Source of the DNA: Planomicrobium sp. CPCC 101110
GTDB taxonomy: Bacteria; Bacillota; Bacilli; Bacillales_A; Planococcaceae
NCBI RefSeq assembly: GCF_007859395.1
Contig: NZ_VOHD01000003.1
Coordinates: forward strand, 1,223,028-1,287,027
DNA: 64,000 nt
Reading direction: 5' to 3'
The first letter of the stretch is position 1; each line of letters opens with the position of its first letter. Of this stretch, positions 37,667 through 47,349 are shown piece after piece. The notes beneath the pieces are model-generated. The model was not told where the DNA came from. It ran no database searches and saw only the letters and a list, made by a program, of their open reading frames with translations. The translations under genes and the position numbers were made by a program.

Positions 37667-38094
37667 CGTTCAAAGGCCTTATAAAGAATGGGCAAAGCCA
37701 ATGCATAGGCCAAATGGGCAAAAATCCAGTATAAGATTGCTTCCGCATCAAGCGCTCCGGGAATTTCCGGATTTTTTGCAAGAACCGCCAATGGGAAATA
37801 AAGCACATATGTCGGCGCGCACAGAATCAAACTGAGAAGCGCCAGTTGCCCGAAAGGATATGGCTGCCGTTTGGCAAGGTAAACATAGATGATGCCTATG
37901 ATCAGCGATACGGCAACATGGAAAGAAAACTCTACAGGCTCCGACCAATCAACTGAGCCGATGATCGGCATAAAATCGACATTTAAAAGCAAGGAGTAAA
38001 CTTCGACCCCCGTAATCGATTGAATCCATTTTAGTAAAAAGCCGAGCATGAGTCCGCTCCAGAGACCGATCCATATGCCTTTAAGCAGCTTCAT
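37645..38094 (-). CDS. Four-helix membrane protein of unknown function
   Basis: A 149-residue integral membrane protein with four predicted helices (about 5-22, 52-76, 84-105 and 118-139). I do not recognise it with confidence; the general design resembles YqhR/YagU-type small membrane proteins. The ATG at 38094 shares one base with the TGA of ylaI (TGATG), and GAGGATG in the ylaI end serves as ribosome site, so it is coupled to ylaI. The end sits in the shared hairpin with ylaH. Confidence 0.7.
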   Translation of the reverse strand: MKLLKGIWIGLWSGLMLGFLLKWIQSITGVEVYSLLLNVDFMPIIGSVDWSEPVEFSFHVAVSLIIGIIYVYLAKRQPYPFGQLALLSLILCAPTYVLYFPLAVLAKNPEIPGALDAEAILYWIFAHLAYALALPILYKAFERKNAASQ

Positions 38095-38297
38095 CAAAAG
38101 TCATCCTCTATTCTGCGGGAGCTGCGGTAGAACCGGAAAGAGCCGGTAGCAATGCGTTCTTTCGTCCGTTCCGCAATCCGTTCATAGCATTCATCACACA
38201 TATGTGTATGGATGGGCCGGTTCCGCAAGCGCTTTGCTTGGAGAGTGTCGTCATTCAGCTCTTCAATTTTGTCACAGATTACACATTGTACACGCAT
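38094..38297 (-). CDS. ylaI: YlaI-family zinc-ribbon-like protein (DUF2197)
   Basis: A 67-residue protein with two Cys pairs, CVIC (residues 5-8) and CDEC (about 34-37), which can bind zinc, and the stretch RLRNRPIHTHMC that marks the YlaI/DUF2197 family. Of the ATGs at 38300 and 38297, 38297 is 7 nt from GGGGAG. It is transcribed with the membrane gene downstream and the 168-residue gene upstream. The function is unknown. Confidence 0.85.
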   Translation of the reverse strand: MRVQCVICDKIEELNDDTLQAKRLRNRPIHTHMCDECYERIAERTKERIATGSFRFYRSSRRIEDDF

Positions 38298-38309
38298 CAT
38301 TGATCTCCC

Positions 38310-38816
38310 CTATTCGACCCGGATCGCTGTAACATCCGTTATCGGATTTTGCTGATTCGAACCATCCGGCAGCAGCACATGGACAGGTCCGTCTTCTTTC
38401 AACGGCTTGCCATCCTGGCTGAATTTGAAAATCAGTTTCTTTGCTTCTTCGATGGAAAAGGATTGTTCGCCGTTTGCAGTTTCAATCACAACGGTGCTTG
38501 CCTGTTCACTCGGTTCTGCATTTTCAAGAAACGGTTTGAAGGCCATGCCGAATGTGCCGGCCATCATTTCATTTTTTTCTTTTCTATTATATGTCTTCTC
38601 GGAGTTTAAAGTCGGAGGGACAGTCGCGCCTTCCATGATTTCTCTCGACCAGTGCTCACCCATGCCGCGCTTGTATTCTTCAAGCTCATCGCGCTCTACT
38701 CTTGTTTCAACGAAATACGTATTCAGATCGAGTTTACGGTCGTCAAAAATCCAGACTGTCGGATCGATTGTAATTTTATACTTTACCTCACCTTTAAACG
38801 GTATAATAAATTCCAT
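38310..38816 (-). CDS. Hypothetical protein, possibly YlaL-like
   Basis: A 168-residue soluble protein (MEFIIPFKGEVKYKITIDPT...). It begins with a beta-rich part that includes VWIFDDRKLDL, followed by a charged helical part and a C-terminal half of about 70 residues with SFSIEEAKKLIFKFSQDG. The location between ylaI and ylaN and the length suggest YlaL, but I cannot confirm the family from memory. Ribosome site GGAGGGTTTGAA before ATG 38816. It is the first gene of a three-gene minus-strand unit driven from 38851-38878. Confidence 0.65.
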   Translation of the reverse strand: MEFIIPFKGEVKYKITIDPTVWIFDDRKLDLNTYFVETRVERDELEEYKRGMGEHWSREIMEGATVPPTLNSEKTYNRKEKNEMMAGTFGMAFKPFLENAEPSEQASTVVIETANGEQSFSIEEAKKLIFKFSQDGKPLKEDGPVHVLLPDGSNQQNPITDVTAIRVE

Positions 38817-38850
38817 TTCAAACCCTCCATTAAATTATCTATCTTTAATC

Positions 38851-38878
38851 AGTATACCGTTTCCTTGAAAATTCCCAA
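38851..38878 (-). promoter_or_regulatory. Probable promoter of the 38816-37645 unit
   Basis: Minus strand TTGGGA (38873-38878), 16-nt spacer, TATACT (38851-38856), 34 nt before the first start codon. Confidence 0.55.
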
Positions 38879-38982
38879 AGGGATTAATTCTCGAGAGGAT
38901 AGAGGCTTGCAATTTTACTGTCTAGCATATACACTTTAAACAAGTCACAGACCTGAAATATCATATAAATGGGGGAGTCCTC

Positions 38983-39264
38983 ATGGAACATACAGAAGAA
39001 CAAACTTACCAACTAAAAGCTTTAGAACTCCTCAGAGCAGATGCAGAGAAAATTGAACAATTGATCAAAGTCCAAATGGACAATTTGACATTGCCTTCCT
39101 GCCCATTGTACGAAGAAGTTCTTGATACACAAATGTTCGGCTTGTCGCGTGAAATTGATTTTGCCGTTAAACTGGGCCTGATCGAACGCGAAACCGGCAA
39201 GAATTTGATAGATACGCTTGAAAAGAAACTCTCTATTTTGTTGGAAGCGTATACCAATAAATGA
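38983..39264 (+). CDS. ylaN: YlaN (UPF0358), iron/Fur-linked protein
   Basis: A 93-residue helical protein with [18 protein letters not shown] and [25 protein letters not shown], the hallmarks of YlaN. Work in B. subtilis and S. aureus links it to iron limitation as an iron-responsive antagonist of Fur and to Fe-S homeostasis. GGGGGAG is 6-8 nt before ATG. It is a single gene between the minus-strand unit and ftsW, closed by its own hairpin. The 166 bp upstream hold the divergent promoter and no other gene. Confidence 0.9.
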   Translation: MEHTEEQTYQLKALELLRADAEKIEQLIKVQMDNLTLPSCPLYEEVLDTQMFGLSREIDFAVKLGLIERETGKNLIDTLEKKLSILLEAYTNK

Positions 39265-39268
39265 TTTG

Positions 39269-39299
39269 AAACTCAAACGAACTTTGTTTGAGTTTTTTT
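39269..39299 (+). terminator. Terminator of ylaN
   Basis: 10-bp stem AAACTCAAAC/GTTTGAGTTT with a 7-nt loop and T run. Confidence 0.85.
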
Positions 39300-39332
39300 A
39301 CTAATCCCATAAAACAAACGAGGTAATAGGCA

Positions 39333-40499
39333 ATGAAACAATACATCAAAAGATATGCAAAACATTTGGATTACCCGCTTTTATTTACATACATAGCGTT
39401 GTCGATATTCGGTCTGGTGATGATTTACAGTGCAAGTATGGCATGGGCGGTGAATGTGTACGGTTGGGAAGCAAATCACTTCTATAAACAGCAACTGGTC
39501 AACTTGTCTTTGGCTTTTCCTGTTTTTGCGATTGCAGCCCTTTTTCCGTACAAGCATTTCAGCAGAAAAGGCATGATGAAACTGGTTTTGGCTGTCATTT
39601 TTATCGGTTTGATCTTGGTTCACTTGATCGGCTACGCAGGCGGCGGTGCGCAAAGCTGGATCAATCTGGGGTTTGCGAGCATACAGCCTTCAGAAGTGGC
39701 GAAAGTGGGGATTATCCTTTATCTGGCGGGGGTCTTTTCCAACAAAAACAAAAAAGGCATGATCAACAATTTCAATGAATCGATTGCGCCGCCGGTCATT
39801 GTTTTGACGTTTGTCCTGTTTTTTGTATTCCTGGAACCGGATTTGGGTTCAATGCTGATCATCGGGGCAGTCGGTTTGTGCGTGATGCTGGCGAGCGGCA
39901 TCCGGTTCAAGCTTTATCTCAAATTAGCCTCGATTGTAGTTGCTGGAGCTGCGCTGTTTATCTTGCCGATGGTGATTTTTGCGCAAGACCAGATCTTCAC
40001 GGAAAAACGGCTTGGCCGATTGGATGCTTTTTTCAATCCATTTGAAGATGAATTGAATTTTGGGATGCAAATCGTCAATGGATATCTGGCTATCGGCTCC
40101 GGGGGCTTAAGCGGGCTTGGACTTGGGCAGTCTGTCCAGAAGCTGGGCTATTTGCCAGAACCGCATACGGATTTTATCATGTCTGTTATCGCTGAGGAAT
40201 TGGGCGTCTTCGGAGTGGCTTTTGTCTTAGTCGGCTTAGCTTTCATCGTCCTTCGGGGGCTGACAATTGCCATGACGACAAAAGATCCGTTGGCCAGAAT
40301 GCTGGCGGCTGGTGTAGCAAGCATGATAGGGATCCAGACATTTGTCAATTTGGGCGGTTTGACGGGCCTTATCCCTTTGACAGGCGTAACACTGCCATTT
40401 ATAAGCTATGGCGGAACATCTATAATTTTGTTATCTTTAGCTATGGGAGTATTGATGAATGTTTCCATGTTCCACAAAGTTGAAAAATTGAAAAAGTAA
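39333..40499 (+). CDS. ftsW: Peptidoglycan glycosyltransferase FtsW
   Basis: A 388-residue SEDS-family enzyme with ten predicted membrane helices that polymerises lipid II at the septum with its class B penicillin-binding protein partner. SEDS features: YSAS near residue 32, the conserved acidic residue in LEPDLGSM (about 167-174), GQSVQKLGYLPEPHTDFIMSVIAEE (about 267-291; shown here as the FtsW/RodA signature) and the C-terminal PLTGVTLPFISYGG (about 349-362). In B. subtilis ftsW (ylaO) is equally between ylaN and pycA. RodA or SpoVE would be alternatives, but synteny supports FtsW. Confidence 0.93.
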   Translation: MKQYIKRYAKHLDYPLLFTYIALSIFGLVMIYSASMAWAVNVYGWEANHFYKQQLVNLSLAFPVFAIAALFPYKHFSRKGMMKLVLAVIFIGLILVHLIGYAGGGAQSWINLGFASIQPSEVAKVGIILYLAGVFSNKNKKGMINNFNESIAPPVIVLTFVLFFVFLEPDLGSMLIIGAVGLCVMLASGIRFKLYLKLASIVVAGAALFILPMVIFAQDQIFTEKRLGRLDAFFNPFEDELNFGMQIVNGYLAIGSGGLSGLGLGQSVQKLGYLPEPHTDFIMSVIAEELGVFGVAFVLVGLAFIVLRGLTIAMTTKDPLARMLAAGVASMIGIQTFVNLGGLTGLIPLTGVTLPFISYGGTSIILLSLAMGVLMNVSMFHKVEKLKK

Positions 40500-40514
40500 A
40501 GGATGTGCTGCGGA

Positions 40515-43500
40515 GTGAAGACAATCAACAAAATCTTAGTAGCAAATCGCGGGGAAATCGCTATCCGGGTTTTCCGCGCTTGTACAGAACTGAATCTTCG
40601 GACAGTTGCAATTTATTCACAAGAGGACAGCGGATCTTATCATCGTTTCAAAGCGGATGAATCTTATTTGGTCGGCAAAGGGAAAAAACCGATCGACGCG
40701 TATTTGGATATAGAAGACATCATCCGGATTGCCAAAGATTCGGATGTTGACGCAATCCATCCTGGATACGGCTTTTTATCGGAAAATGTTCATTTTGCCC
40801 GCCGATGCGAAGAAGAGGGAATCGTCTTTATCGGTCCGACTTCCCGCCATCTGGATATGTTCGGCGATAAAGTAAAAGCGCGTACACAAGCGATAGCAGC
40901 TGGAATACCCGTTATTCCAGGCACAGACGGACCTGTGGAATCCCTTGAAGAAGTGGTGGATTTCAGCCGAAAAGCCGGATTCCCATTAATGATCAAAGCT
41001 TCTCTTGGCGGTGGTGGGCGCGGCATGCGCATCGTCAGAACGCCAGAAGAACTGGCACAGTCGTACGAACGTGCAAAATCTGAAGCCAAAGCAGCATTCG
41101 GCTCTGATGAAATGTATGTTGAAAAGTTCGTTGAAAAACCGAAACATATCGAAGTGCAGATTCTAGGGGACAAAGATGGCAATGTCGTCCACCTTTATGA
41201 ACGGGATTGTTCCATTCAGCGCCGCCATCAAAAAGTAGTGGAAATCGCGCCATCCAATTCAATCAGCAACAAGCTGCGGAACGAGATTTGTGATGCGGCA
41301 GTAAAATTAATGAAAAATATCGATTACATAAATGCAGGGACCGTAGAATTCTTGGTTGCTAACGAAGAATTTTATTTTATTGAAGTGAATCCCCGGATCC
41401 AAGTTGAGCACACGATTACGGAGATGGTAACCGGAATTGATATTGTCCATGCACAGATCAACATCGCCAGAGGCCATACATTGCACAGCGAGGAAATCAA
41501 TATTCCGTTTCAAGCGGATATTCCATTGTTCGGTTTTGCGATTCAATCTCGCGTTACTACTGAAGATCCATTGAACGATTTTATGCCTGATGCGGGCAGG
41601 TTGATGGTTTACCGTTCAGGCGGCGGATTCGGCGTCCGTTTGGATGCCGGCAACGGTTTCCAGGGAGCCGTTATTACGCCATACTATGACTCTTTGCTTG
41701 TAAAGTGCTCGACTTGGGGAGTTACGTTCAAAGAAGCGGCCGCAAAAATGGACCGCAATCTCCAGGAGTTCCGGATCCGGGGCATTAAAACCAATATTCC
41801 TTTCCTTGCGAATGTTGTAAGGCACTCCAACTTCTTGAAAGGCGAATTTGATACAAGCTTTATCGACACAACACCAGAGCTGTTCATTTTTCCGGTGCGG
41901 CAAGACCGCGGAACCAAGCTGCTGAGTTATATCGGCAACGTCACAGTCAATGGTTTTCCGGGCATCGAAAAGAAAAAGAAGCCTATTTACTCCCATCCGA
42001 GAAAACCTGAAGTGGATTTGGCTTCGCCTCCACCGAGCGGCACCAAGCAAATCTTGGATGCGCATGGAGCGGAAGGGCTAGCCCAATGGATTCATGACCA
42101 GAAAGATGTGCTTTTGACGGATACCACTTTCCGTGATGCCCATCAATCACTTTTGGCAACTCGTTTGCGTTCGTACGATATGTTCGAAATCGCGAAGGAA
42201 ACGGCGCGCCTGCAAAGCGACCTATTCTCGCTTGAAATGTGGGGAGGCGCAACTTTCGATGTGTCATACCGCTTCTTGAAAGAAGATCCATGGCAGCGGT
42301 TGATCAAACTTCGCCAGGAAATTCCGAACGTGTTGTTCCAAATGCTTTTCCGCGGCGCCAATGCAGTGGGCTACAAAAACTACCCTGACAACGTGATTCG
42401 TGAATTCGTCCGTAAATCAGCCGAAGCAGGGATCGATGTTTTCCGGATATTCGACAGTTTGAACTGGATCAAAGGCATGGAAGTGGCAATTGATGAAGTG
42501 CGCCAATCCGGGAAAGTGGCAGAAGCAGCTATTTGCTATGCAGGAGATATCCTGGATCCGAGCCGCGACAAGTATACTGTGGAGTATTACAAAAAAATGG
42601 CGAAAGAATTGGAAGCGTCAGGCGCCCATATTCTCGCGATCAAAGACATGGCGGGCTTACTGAAGCCTGAAGCGGCTTATCGGTTGATATCCGAACTGAA
42701 AGACACGACTTCCTTGCCAATCCATCTTCATACGCATGACACAAGCGGCAATGGCATTTATCTGTATTCAAAAGCGATTGAAGCGGGAGTCGATATTGTA
42801 GATACGGCCCTTGGCTCAATGTCCGGTTTGACTTCTCAGCCAAGCGCCAACTCATTGTACTATGCAATGAGCGGAAGCGGGCGTGAAGTAAGGACCGATA
42901 TTCAGCCGCTTGAGCAGATTTCGCATTACTGGGAAGATGTCCGCAAGTATTATTCCGACTTCGAAAGCGGCATGAACAGTCCTCATTCTGAAATTTATGT
43001 CCATGAAATGCCGGGCGGCCAATACAGCAACCTGCAGCAGCAAGCAAAAGGCGTCGGGCTAGGGATGCGCTGGGATGAAGTGAAGGCGATGTATTCACGG
43101 GTCAACTTGCTGTTCGGTGATGTGGTCAAAGTGACCCCTTCGTCAAAAATTGTTGGGGATATGGCGTTGTTCATGGTACAGAACGACTTGGATGAATATA
43201 CAGTTTTAACAAAAGGAAGATCCATGGATTTCCCGGAATCCGTAATCGAGTTTTTTGAAGGCTATATCGGACAGCCGTATGGCGGATTCCCGAAAGAATT
43301 GCAGGAAGTTGTGCTGAAAGGGCGCCAGCCGATTACGGTCCGTCCGGGCGAATTGCTGGAGCCGGCCGATTTCGAAGCGATCGAGAGAACGTTGTATGGC
43401 ATGCTCGAACGTCCGGTTACGCGCCATGAGGTTTTGGCATATGCCCTTTATCCGAAAGTATTTGAGGAGTACACGGCAACATTCAAGCAGTTTGGCAATG

Positions 43501-43955
43501 TGTCGGTTCTGGATACATTGACTTTCCTTTACGGCATGAGGCTCGGGGAAGAAATTGAAGTGGAAATCGAAAAAGGGAAGACCTTGATGATCAAACTGGT
43601 TTCCATCGGCGAGCCGCAAAAAAATGGCAAACGGACAATCTATTTTGAACTGAATGGCCAGTCGCGGGAAGTGGACATTCAAGACATAACGGTTGAAACA
43701 GACGTAACAGCGAAACAGAAAGCGAATCCGACCGATGAATCCCATATTGCAGCGACCATGCCGGGAACAGTTTTGAAGGTGGTTGCTGAAAAAGGAATGA
43801 AAGTGGACCGCGGGGACCATTTGCTCGTTACAGAGGCCATGAAGATGGAGACGACTGTACAGGCGCCGTTTGACGGCACTGTAAAAGAAATATACGTCAA
43901 CCCAGGCGAAGGCATCTCTACCGGAGATTTGTTGATCGAAATGGAAAGACATTAA
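40515..43955 (+). CDS. pyc: Pyruvate carboxylase
   Basis: A 1146-residue biotin enzyme that makes oxaloacetate from pyruvate and bicarbonate, the anaplerotic partner of the pdh operon. Domain order: biotin carboxylase (1-455; ANRGEIAIR, ATP-grasp loop GGGGRGMR), carboxyltransferase (about 530-800; LTDTTFRDAHQSL, metal-binding HLHTHD), allosteric/linker region, and the biotin carrier domain (about 1075-1146; biotinylated Lys in EAMKMET). GTG 40515 is chosen because AAAGGATG is 9 nt upstream; the ATG at 40503 touches this ribosome site. In B. subtilis apo-DarB is reported to bind and stimulate PycA, and in Listeria c-di-AMP inhibits the enzyme; whether this holds here is open. Confidence 0.97.
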   Translation: MKTINKILVANRGEIAIRVFRACTELNLRTVAIYSQEDSGSYHRFKADESYLVGKGKKPIDAYLDIEDIIRIAKDSDVDAIHPGYGFLSENVHFARRCEEEGIVFIGPTSRHLDMFGDKVKARTQAIAAGIPVIPGTDGPVESLEEVVDFSRKAGFPLMIKASLGGGGRGMRIVRTPEELAQSYERAKSEAKAAFGSDEMYVEKFVEKPKHIEVQILGDKDGNVVHLYERDCSIQRRHQKVVEIAPSNSISNKLRNEICDAAVKLMKNIDYINAGTVEFLVANEEFYFIEVNPRIQVEHTITEMVTGIDIVHAQINIARGHTLHSEEINIPFQADIPLFGFAIQSRVTTEDPLNDFMPDAGRLMVYRSGGGFGVRLDAGNGFQGAVITPYYDSLLVKCSTWGVTFKEAAAKMDRNLQEFRIRGIKTNIPFLANVVRHSNFLKGEFDTSFIDTTPELFIFPVRQDRGTKLLSYIGNVTVNGFPGIEKKKKPIYSHPRKPEVDLASPPPSGTKQILDAHGAEGLAQWIHDQKDVLLTDTTFRDAHQSLLATRLRSYDMFEIAKETARLQSDLFSLEMWGGATFDVSYRFLKEDPWQRLIKLRQEIPNVLFQMLFRGANAVGYKNYPDNVIREFVRKSAEAGIDVFRIFDSLNWIKGMEVAIDEVRQSGKVAEAAICYAGDILDPSRDKYTVEYYKKMAKELEASGAHILAIKDMAGLLKPEAAYRLISELKDTTSLPIHLHTHDTSGNGIYLYSKAIEAGVDIVDTALGSMSGLTSQPSANSLYYAMSGSGREVRTDIQPLEQISHYWEDVRKYYSDFESGMNSPHSEIYVHEMPGGQYSNLQQQAKGVGLGMRWDEVKAMYSRVNLLFGDVVKVTPSSKIVGDMALFMVQNDLDEYTVLTKGRSMDFPESVIEFFEGYIGQPYGGFPKELQEVVLKGRQPITVRPGELLEPADFEAIERTLYGMLERPVTRHEVLAYALYPKVFEEYTATFKQFGNVSVLDTLTFLYGMRLGEEIEVEIEKGKTLMIKLVSIGEPQKNGKRTIYFELNGQSREVDIQDITVETDVTAKQKANPTDESHIAATMPGTVLKVVAEKGMKVDRGDHLLVTEAMKMETTVQAPFDGTVKEIYVNPGEGISTGDLLIEMERH

Positions 43956-43987
43956 AAAAAGCAGATGCCCAGAGGCATCTGCTTTTT
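43956..43987. terminator. Bidirectional terminator pyc/ctaA
   Basis: 9-bp GC stem GCAGATGCC/GGCATCTGC extended by A-T pairs (43956-43969 with 43974-43987); the ctaA stop lies in the right arm. Confidence 0.9.
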
Positions 43988-44903
43988 ATTTTGTTTTAGC
44001 CGTTCTGCTTCGAGAAACGAGCAGCACCATGTAGCACAGCAATCCGAATAGCATAGAAATCAGCAGTGAGTGGAGAAGCGCGACCGCTAGATTCAATCTG
44101 GTCAGGACAACCAGCATGCCGGTTGTCGCTTGAAGCAATACAATAATGAACGCAGTCAGCCAGCCCATGTATATGACTTTCTGGTCCTTATACTCTTTGA
44201 AAGCATGCCAGGCAATATAGCCGAGCCAGAGGACGATCAATCCGGCTGCCGCCCGGTGGCCCATCTGCACCCACTCGTACATATTGTTTGGAAGGGCAAA
44301 TTGGTCATTGCGGCATAGCGGCCAGTCCGAGCAAATCAAGCTGGATTCTGTATGCCGCACAAGCGCGCCAGTGTAAACGACGATATAGGAATACAAAGTA
44401 ACTCCGATCGTATGGAATTTCAATTTGCCGCCGATTTTCACACGCTCCGCGTCAAACTTCTGATCCACTTCAAACACCAACAGGGTCAACAATAAAACCG
44501 AGGCAAAAGAAATCAGTGAAATGCCGAAATGAAGCGCGAGTATAAAGTCGCCTTGTCCCCATTTGACTTGGGCAGCACCGATCAACGCCTGAAGAACTAA
44601 AAAGAAAATCGCCATGACGGCTAAAAATTTTGTTTCACGTATATGGCCATATTTTCGCCAAGCCCATACCGCCAGCACGACAATTAAAATGCCGACAGTC
44701 CCTGTAACGAGTCGATGAGAAAACTCGATCAAGACTTCGGCTGTGATTTCATCCGGTATCAGCTGCCCGTTGCAGCCAGGCCAATGTCGGCCGCAGCCCA
44801 TTCCGCTGTCTGTCTTTGTTACCAGAGCCCCTCCAAGAAGGATTAAGAGCATCCCGATGGTCGCTGCTACTGCAAACCATTTAATATATTTACTTTGCTG
44901 CAA
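43986..44903 (-). CDS. ctaA: Heme A synthase
   Basis: A 305-residue, eight-helix membrane enzyme that oxidises the heme O methyl group to make heme A for the caa3 oxidase. Family features: GGALVTKTDSGMGCGRHWPGCNGQ (about residues 24-47, quoted as two parts GGALVTKTDSG and GCGRHWPGC with the Cys pair), EFSHRLVTG with heme-ligand His (about 60-68), and HRAAAGLIV with a second His. TTG 44903 has AGGTGG five nt upstream; GTG 44912 is in frame but lacks a ribosome site. It diverges from ctaB, the standard arrangement in Bacillus. Confidence 0.92.
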   Translation of the reverse strand: MQQSKYIKWFAVAATIGMLLILLGGALVTKTDSGMGCGRHWPGCNGQLIPDEITAEVLIEFSHRLVTGTVGILIVVLAVWAWRKYGHIRETKFLAVMAIFFLVLQALIGAAQVKWGQGDFILALHFGISLISFASVLLLTLLVFEVDQKFDAERVKIGGKLKFHTIGVTLYSYIVVYTGALVRHTESSLICSDWPLCRNDQFALPNNMYEWVQMGHRAAAGLIVLWLGYIAWHAFKEYKDQKVIYMGWLTAFIIVLLQATTGMLVVLTRLNLAVALLHSLLISMLFGLLCYMVLLVSRSRTAKTK

Positions 44904-45251
44904 GTATGCCACCTACTTTTTCTAAATGAAACTCTTGAAACGTCCGTAACCTGCATACTCGATAATAGCGAAAGTTCCTTTAAAACACAACGGAAAATCC
45001 CGAATACCGGAAACTTTCAAGATTTAGACATAATAAGGAGCTGCTTCACAAACTGTTCAAAAACAATTATTTTTCTATATTAAAAAAATGCGGACACTAA
45101 GGTATGATAGGAAGAGCGTATTTCAGAGTTCGTTCACTTGAATATCATTGCTTTTATCAGGAAATTTCAGTTAGCGGTAGAAATAAAACTGGAATTTAGA
45201 TATAGTTATGGTTAGCGGAATATGCTTACAACTTTGAAAGGAGGGGATAAT
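44904..45251. other. ctaA-ctaB divergent regulatory region
   Basis: About 350 bp without a gene. A possible ctaB promoter is TTAAAA (45080-45085), 17-nt spacer, TATGAT (45103-45108). In B. subtilis this interval carries ResD-controlled promoters and CcpA effects; I do not see a clear cre match here. For ctaA I found no convincing consensus promoter. Confidence 0.4.
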
Positions 45252-46169
45252 ATGTCAAACGGCCGGTCATTGTCTGCGGAAGTTCATCAGACGCCGGAAA
45301 CAACAACGTTCCTGAATGATTTTCTCGCACTTATTAAAATTGGAATCGTCAATTCAAATTTAATAACCGTGTTTACAGGAATGTGGTTGGCGTTTCAGTT
45401 TTCCGACAGGCATTTCCTGCAAGAGCTGGACATCCTCGCCTACACCTTGGTCGGTTCAGCATTAATCATAGCAGGTTCTGCTGCGATGAATAACTACATT
45501 GACACAGATATCGATCCGTTGATGGCGAGCAAAAAGTCGCGTCCGACAGTGACGGGAAGATTTAAGCCATCTGCTGTATTGGCACTCGCTTTATCTTTCA
45601 TTGTTTTAGGCGAATTATTTCTGTTCTCAGCATCAGTATCAGCCGGCTTCTATGGAATAGCAGGAATCTTTGCATATGTAGTCCTGTATACCATGTGGTC
45701 GAAAAGAAGACATGTCGGCAATACGATTGTAGGGAGCATCTCGGGAGCAATCCCGCCGCTTATTGGCTGGGCTGCAGTTGAGCCGACACTCGGCATGGGC
45801 GCATGGGCATTGTTTTTAATTATGTTCGTATGGCAGCCGCCTCATTTCTATGCATTAGCGATGAAACGAACAGAAGAGTATCGTGCCGCAGGCATCCCGA
45901 TGCTTCCAGTGGTGAAAGGCTTCCACCGGACTAAGAAATCGATGCTTGCATGGGTTTTGCTGCTGTTCCCTCTGCCATTCCTGTTAATGAACCTGGGAAT
46001 GGGCTTTATCATTCTTGCTTCATTATTGAATCTTGGCTGGCTAGTGCTTGCTGTACGCGGATTCAAAGCGCAGGATGATTTGAAATGGGCGAAGACAATG
46101 TTCATCTATTCATTGAATTATATGACCATCCTTTTTGTTTCAATGATCATCTTCGCAGTCTTCGTTTAA
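45252..46169 (+). CDS. ctaB: Protoheme IX farnesyltransferase (heme O synthase)
   Basis: A 305-residue UbiA-family prenyltransferase with about nine helices that converts heme B to heme O, the substrate of CtaA. The prenyl-diphosphate site NNYIDTDIDPLMASKKSRPT (about residues 82-101) and the second Asp-rich loop after YTMWSKRRHVGNTIVGSISG are present. AAAGGAGGGG lies 7 nt before ATG 45252; ATG 45222 upstream is in frame but without a ribosome site. It opens the ctaBCDEF operon. Confidence 0.95.
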   Translation: MSNGRSLSAEVHQTPETTTFLNDFLALIKIGIVNSNLITVFTGMWLAFQFSDRHFLQELDILAYTLVGSALIIAGSAAMNNYIDTDIDPLMASKKSRPTVTGRFKPSAVLALALSFIVLGELFLFSASVSAGFYGIAGIFAYVVLYTMWSKRRHVGNTIVGSISGAIPPLIGWAAVEPTLGMGAWALFLIMFVWQPPHFYALAMKRTEEYRAAGIPMLPVVKGFHRTKKSMLAWVLLLFPLPFLLMNLGMGFIILASLLNLGWLVLAVRGFKAQDDLKWAKTMFIYSLNYMTILFVSMIIFAVFV

Positions 46170-46222
46170 TTTCTACCGTTGTTAGTACAAATTTTTTACT
46201 TGAGAGAGGGGTATGAAAAGCT

Positions 46223-47317
46223 ATGATAAATGGGCTTAAAAAGTGGCGTCTTTTTACATTGATGGCCGCCTTGATCTTCTTTCTTGCGGGGTGTGGGCGA
46301 GAAGAGATCTCCACATTGATACCGGCCGGCGGAGTAGCTCAAGACCAGTTCAACTTGCTGATCTTGTCTTCTGTGGTCATGCTATTTGTTATTATTGTCG
46401 TTACTATTGTCTACGTATTGGCAATAACAAAGTTTCGCCGCTCAAAGCTTGGGGATGAATTTATTCCTGAACAAGTGGAAGGAAGCGCAAAACTTGAATT
46501 TCTATGGACAGCAATCCCGATTGTCCTGATCATCATCATTGCAATCCCGACTGTTTATCAAACTTTCGATTTAGCGGATACTCGCACAATGGATGTTGAA
46601 GCGGAAGACGGTTCTATGACCAACTTGACGGTCAACGTTATTGCAAAACTTTACTGGTGGGAATTTGAATATCCTGAGCAAGGAATTGTCACTGCACAAG
46701 AATTGGTTGTTCCGACCGATCAGCGAGTTTACTTTAACGTAGTTTCTGCTGACGTGAAACACTCCTTCTGGATTCCTTCTATCGGCGGGAAAATTGATGC
46801 CAACCCCGAAAACACCAATACGTTCTATTTAACATTTGACCAGGAATCTTCTGAATTGGAAGATGGCGTGTTCTACGGAAAATGTGCTGAGCTTTGCGGC
46901 CCATCACACGCGTTGATGGATTTCAAAGTTAAAACCATGAACTCTGGCGACTTCGACCAGTGGGTAACAGCTATGCAGGAAGAACAGCCTGCACCGAGTG
47001 AAGAACTTGCTCAAACGGGCGAAGAATTGTTCGGCCAAGATGGATTAGGCTGTATTGCTTGCCACGCTACATCTGGTGTAGGCGAAGGCAATATTATGGC
47101 TGGTCCAAACTTAGCTACTTTCGGTGACCGCAACCGCGTTGCCGGCATCTTGGAACACAACGAAGAAAACCTGAAAGCTTGGATCAGAGATCCACAACAA
47201 TACAAGCCGGGCAACCAGATGCCGGATGTTAAATCATTGAATGGCGGGCAGGATGTATCCGAGCAGGACCTTGACGCACTTGCTGCATATTTAATGAGCT
47301 TATCTGTTGAACAGTAA
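46223..47317 (+). CDS. ctaC: Cytochrome caa3 oxidase subunit II
   Basis: A 364-residue lipoprotein (lipobox FLAGC, Cys24) with two helices (about 45-67 and 92-112). The CuA site lies in an extracytoplasmic cupredoxin domain (H in VKHSFWIP, then GKCAELCGPSHALM at about 222-235), and a fused cytochrome c domain carries the heme motif CIACH (about 278-282) with a distal Met in GNQMPDV. It takes electrons from cytochrome c and passes them to CtaD. GAGAGGGG at 46204-46211 is the ribosome site, slightly far (11 nt). The fused cytochrome domain shows that it is a caa3, not aa3 quinol, oxidase. Confidence 0.95.
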   Translation: MINGLKKWRLFTLMAALIFFLAGCGREEISTLIPAGGVAQDQFNLLILSSVVMLFVIIVVTIVYVLAITKFRRSKLGDEFIPEQVEGSAKLEFLWTAIPIVLIIIIAIPTVYQTFDLADTRTMDVEAEDGSMTNLTVNVIAKLYWWEFEYPEQGIVTAQELVVPTDQRVYFNVVSADVKHSFWIPSIGGKIDANPENTNTFYLTFDQESSELEDGVFYGKCAELCGPSHALMDFKVKTMNSGDFDQWVTAMQEEQPAPSEELAQTGEELFGQDGLGCIACHATSGVGEGNIMAGPNLATFGDRNRVAGILEHNEENLKAWIRDPQQYKPGNQMPDVKSLNGGQDVSEQDLDALAAYLMSLSVEQ

Positions 47318-47349
47318 AGAATCGAAGCTAAAAAAAGGAGGTATACATT

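Noticed and set aside
40503-40514. ATG 40503 as start of pyruvate carboxylase
   Set aside because: It overlaps the AAAGGATG ribosome site itself; GTG 40515 is 9 nt downstream of that site and gives the conserved N-terminus.
44904-45251. cre or ResD site in the ctaA-ctaB region
   Set aside because: TGAAACGTCCGTAA near 44937 lacks the CG at the required place, and ResD sites are too loosely defined to call by eye.
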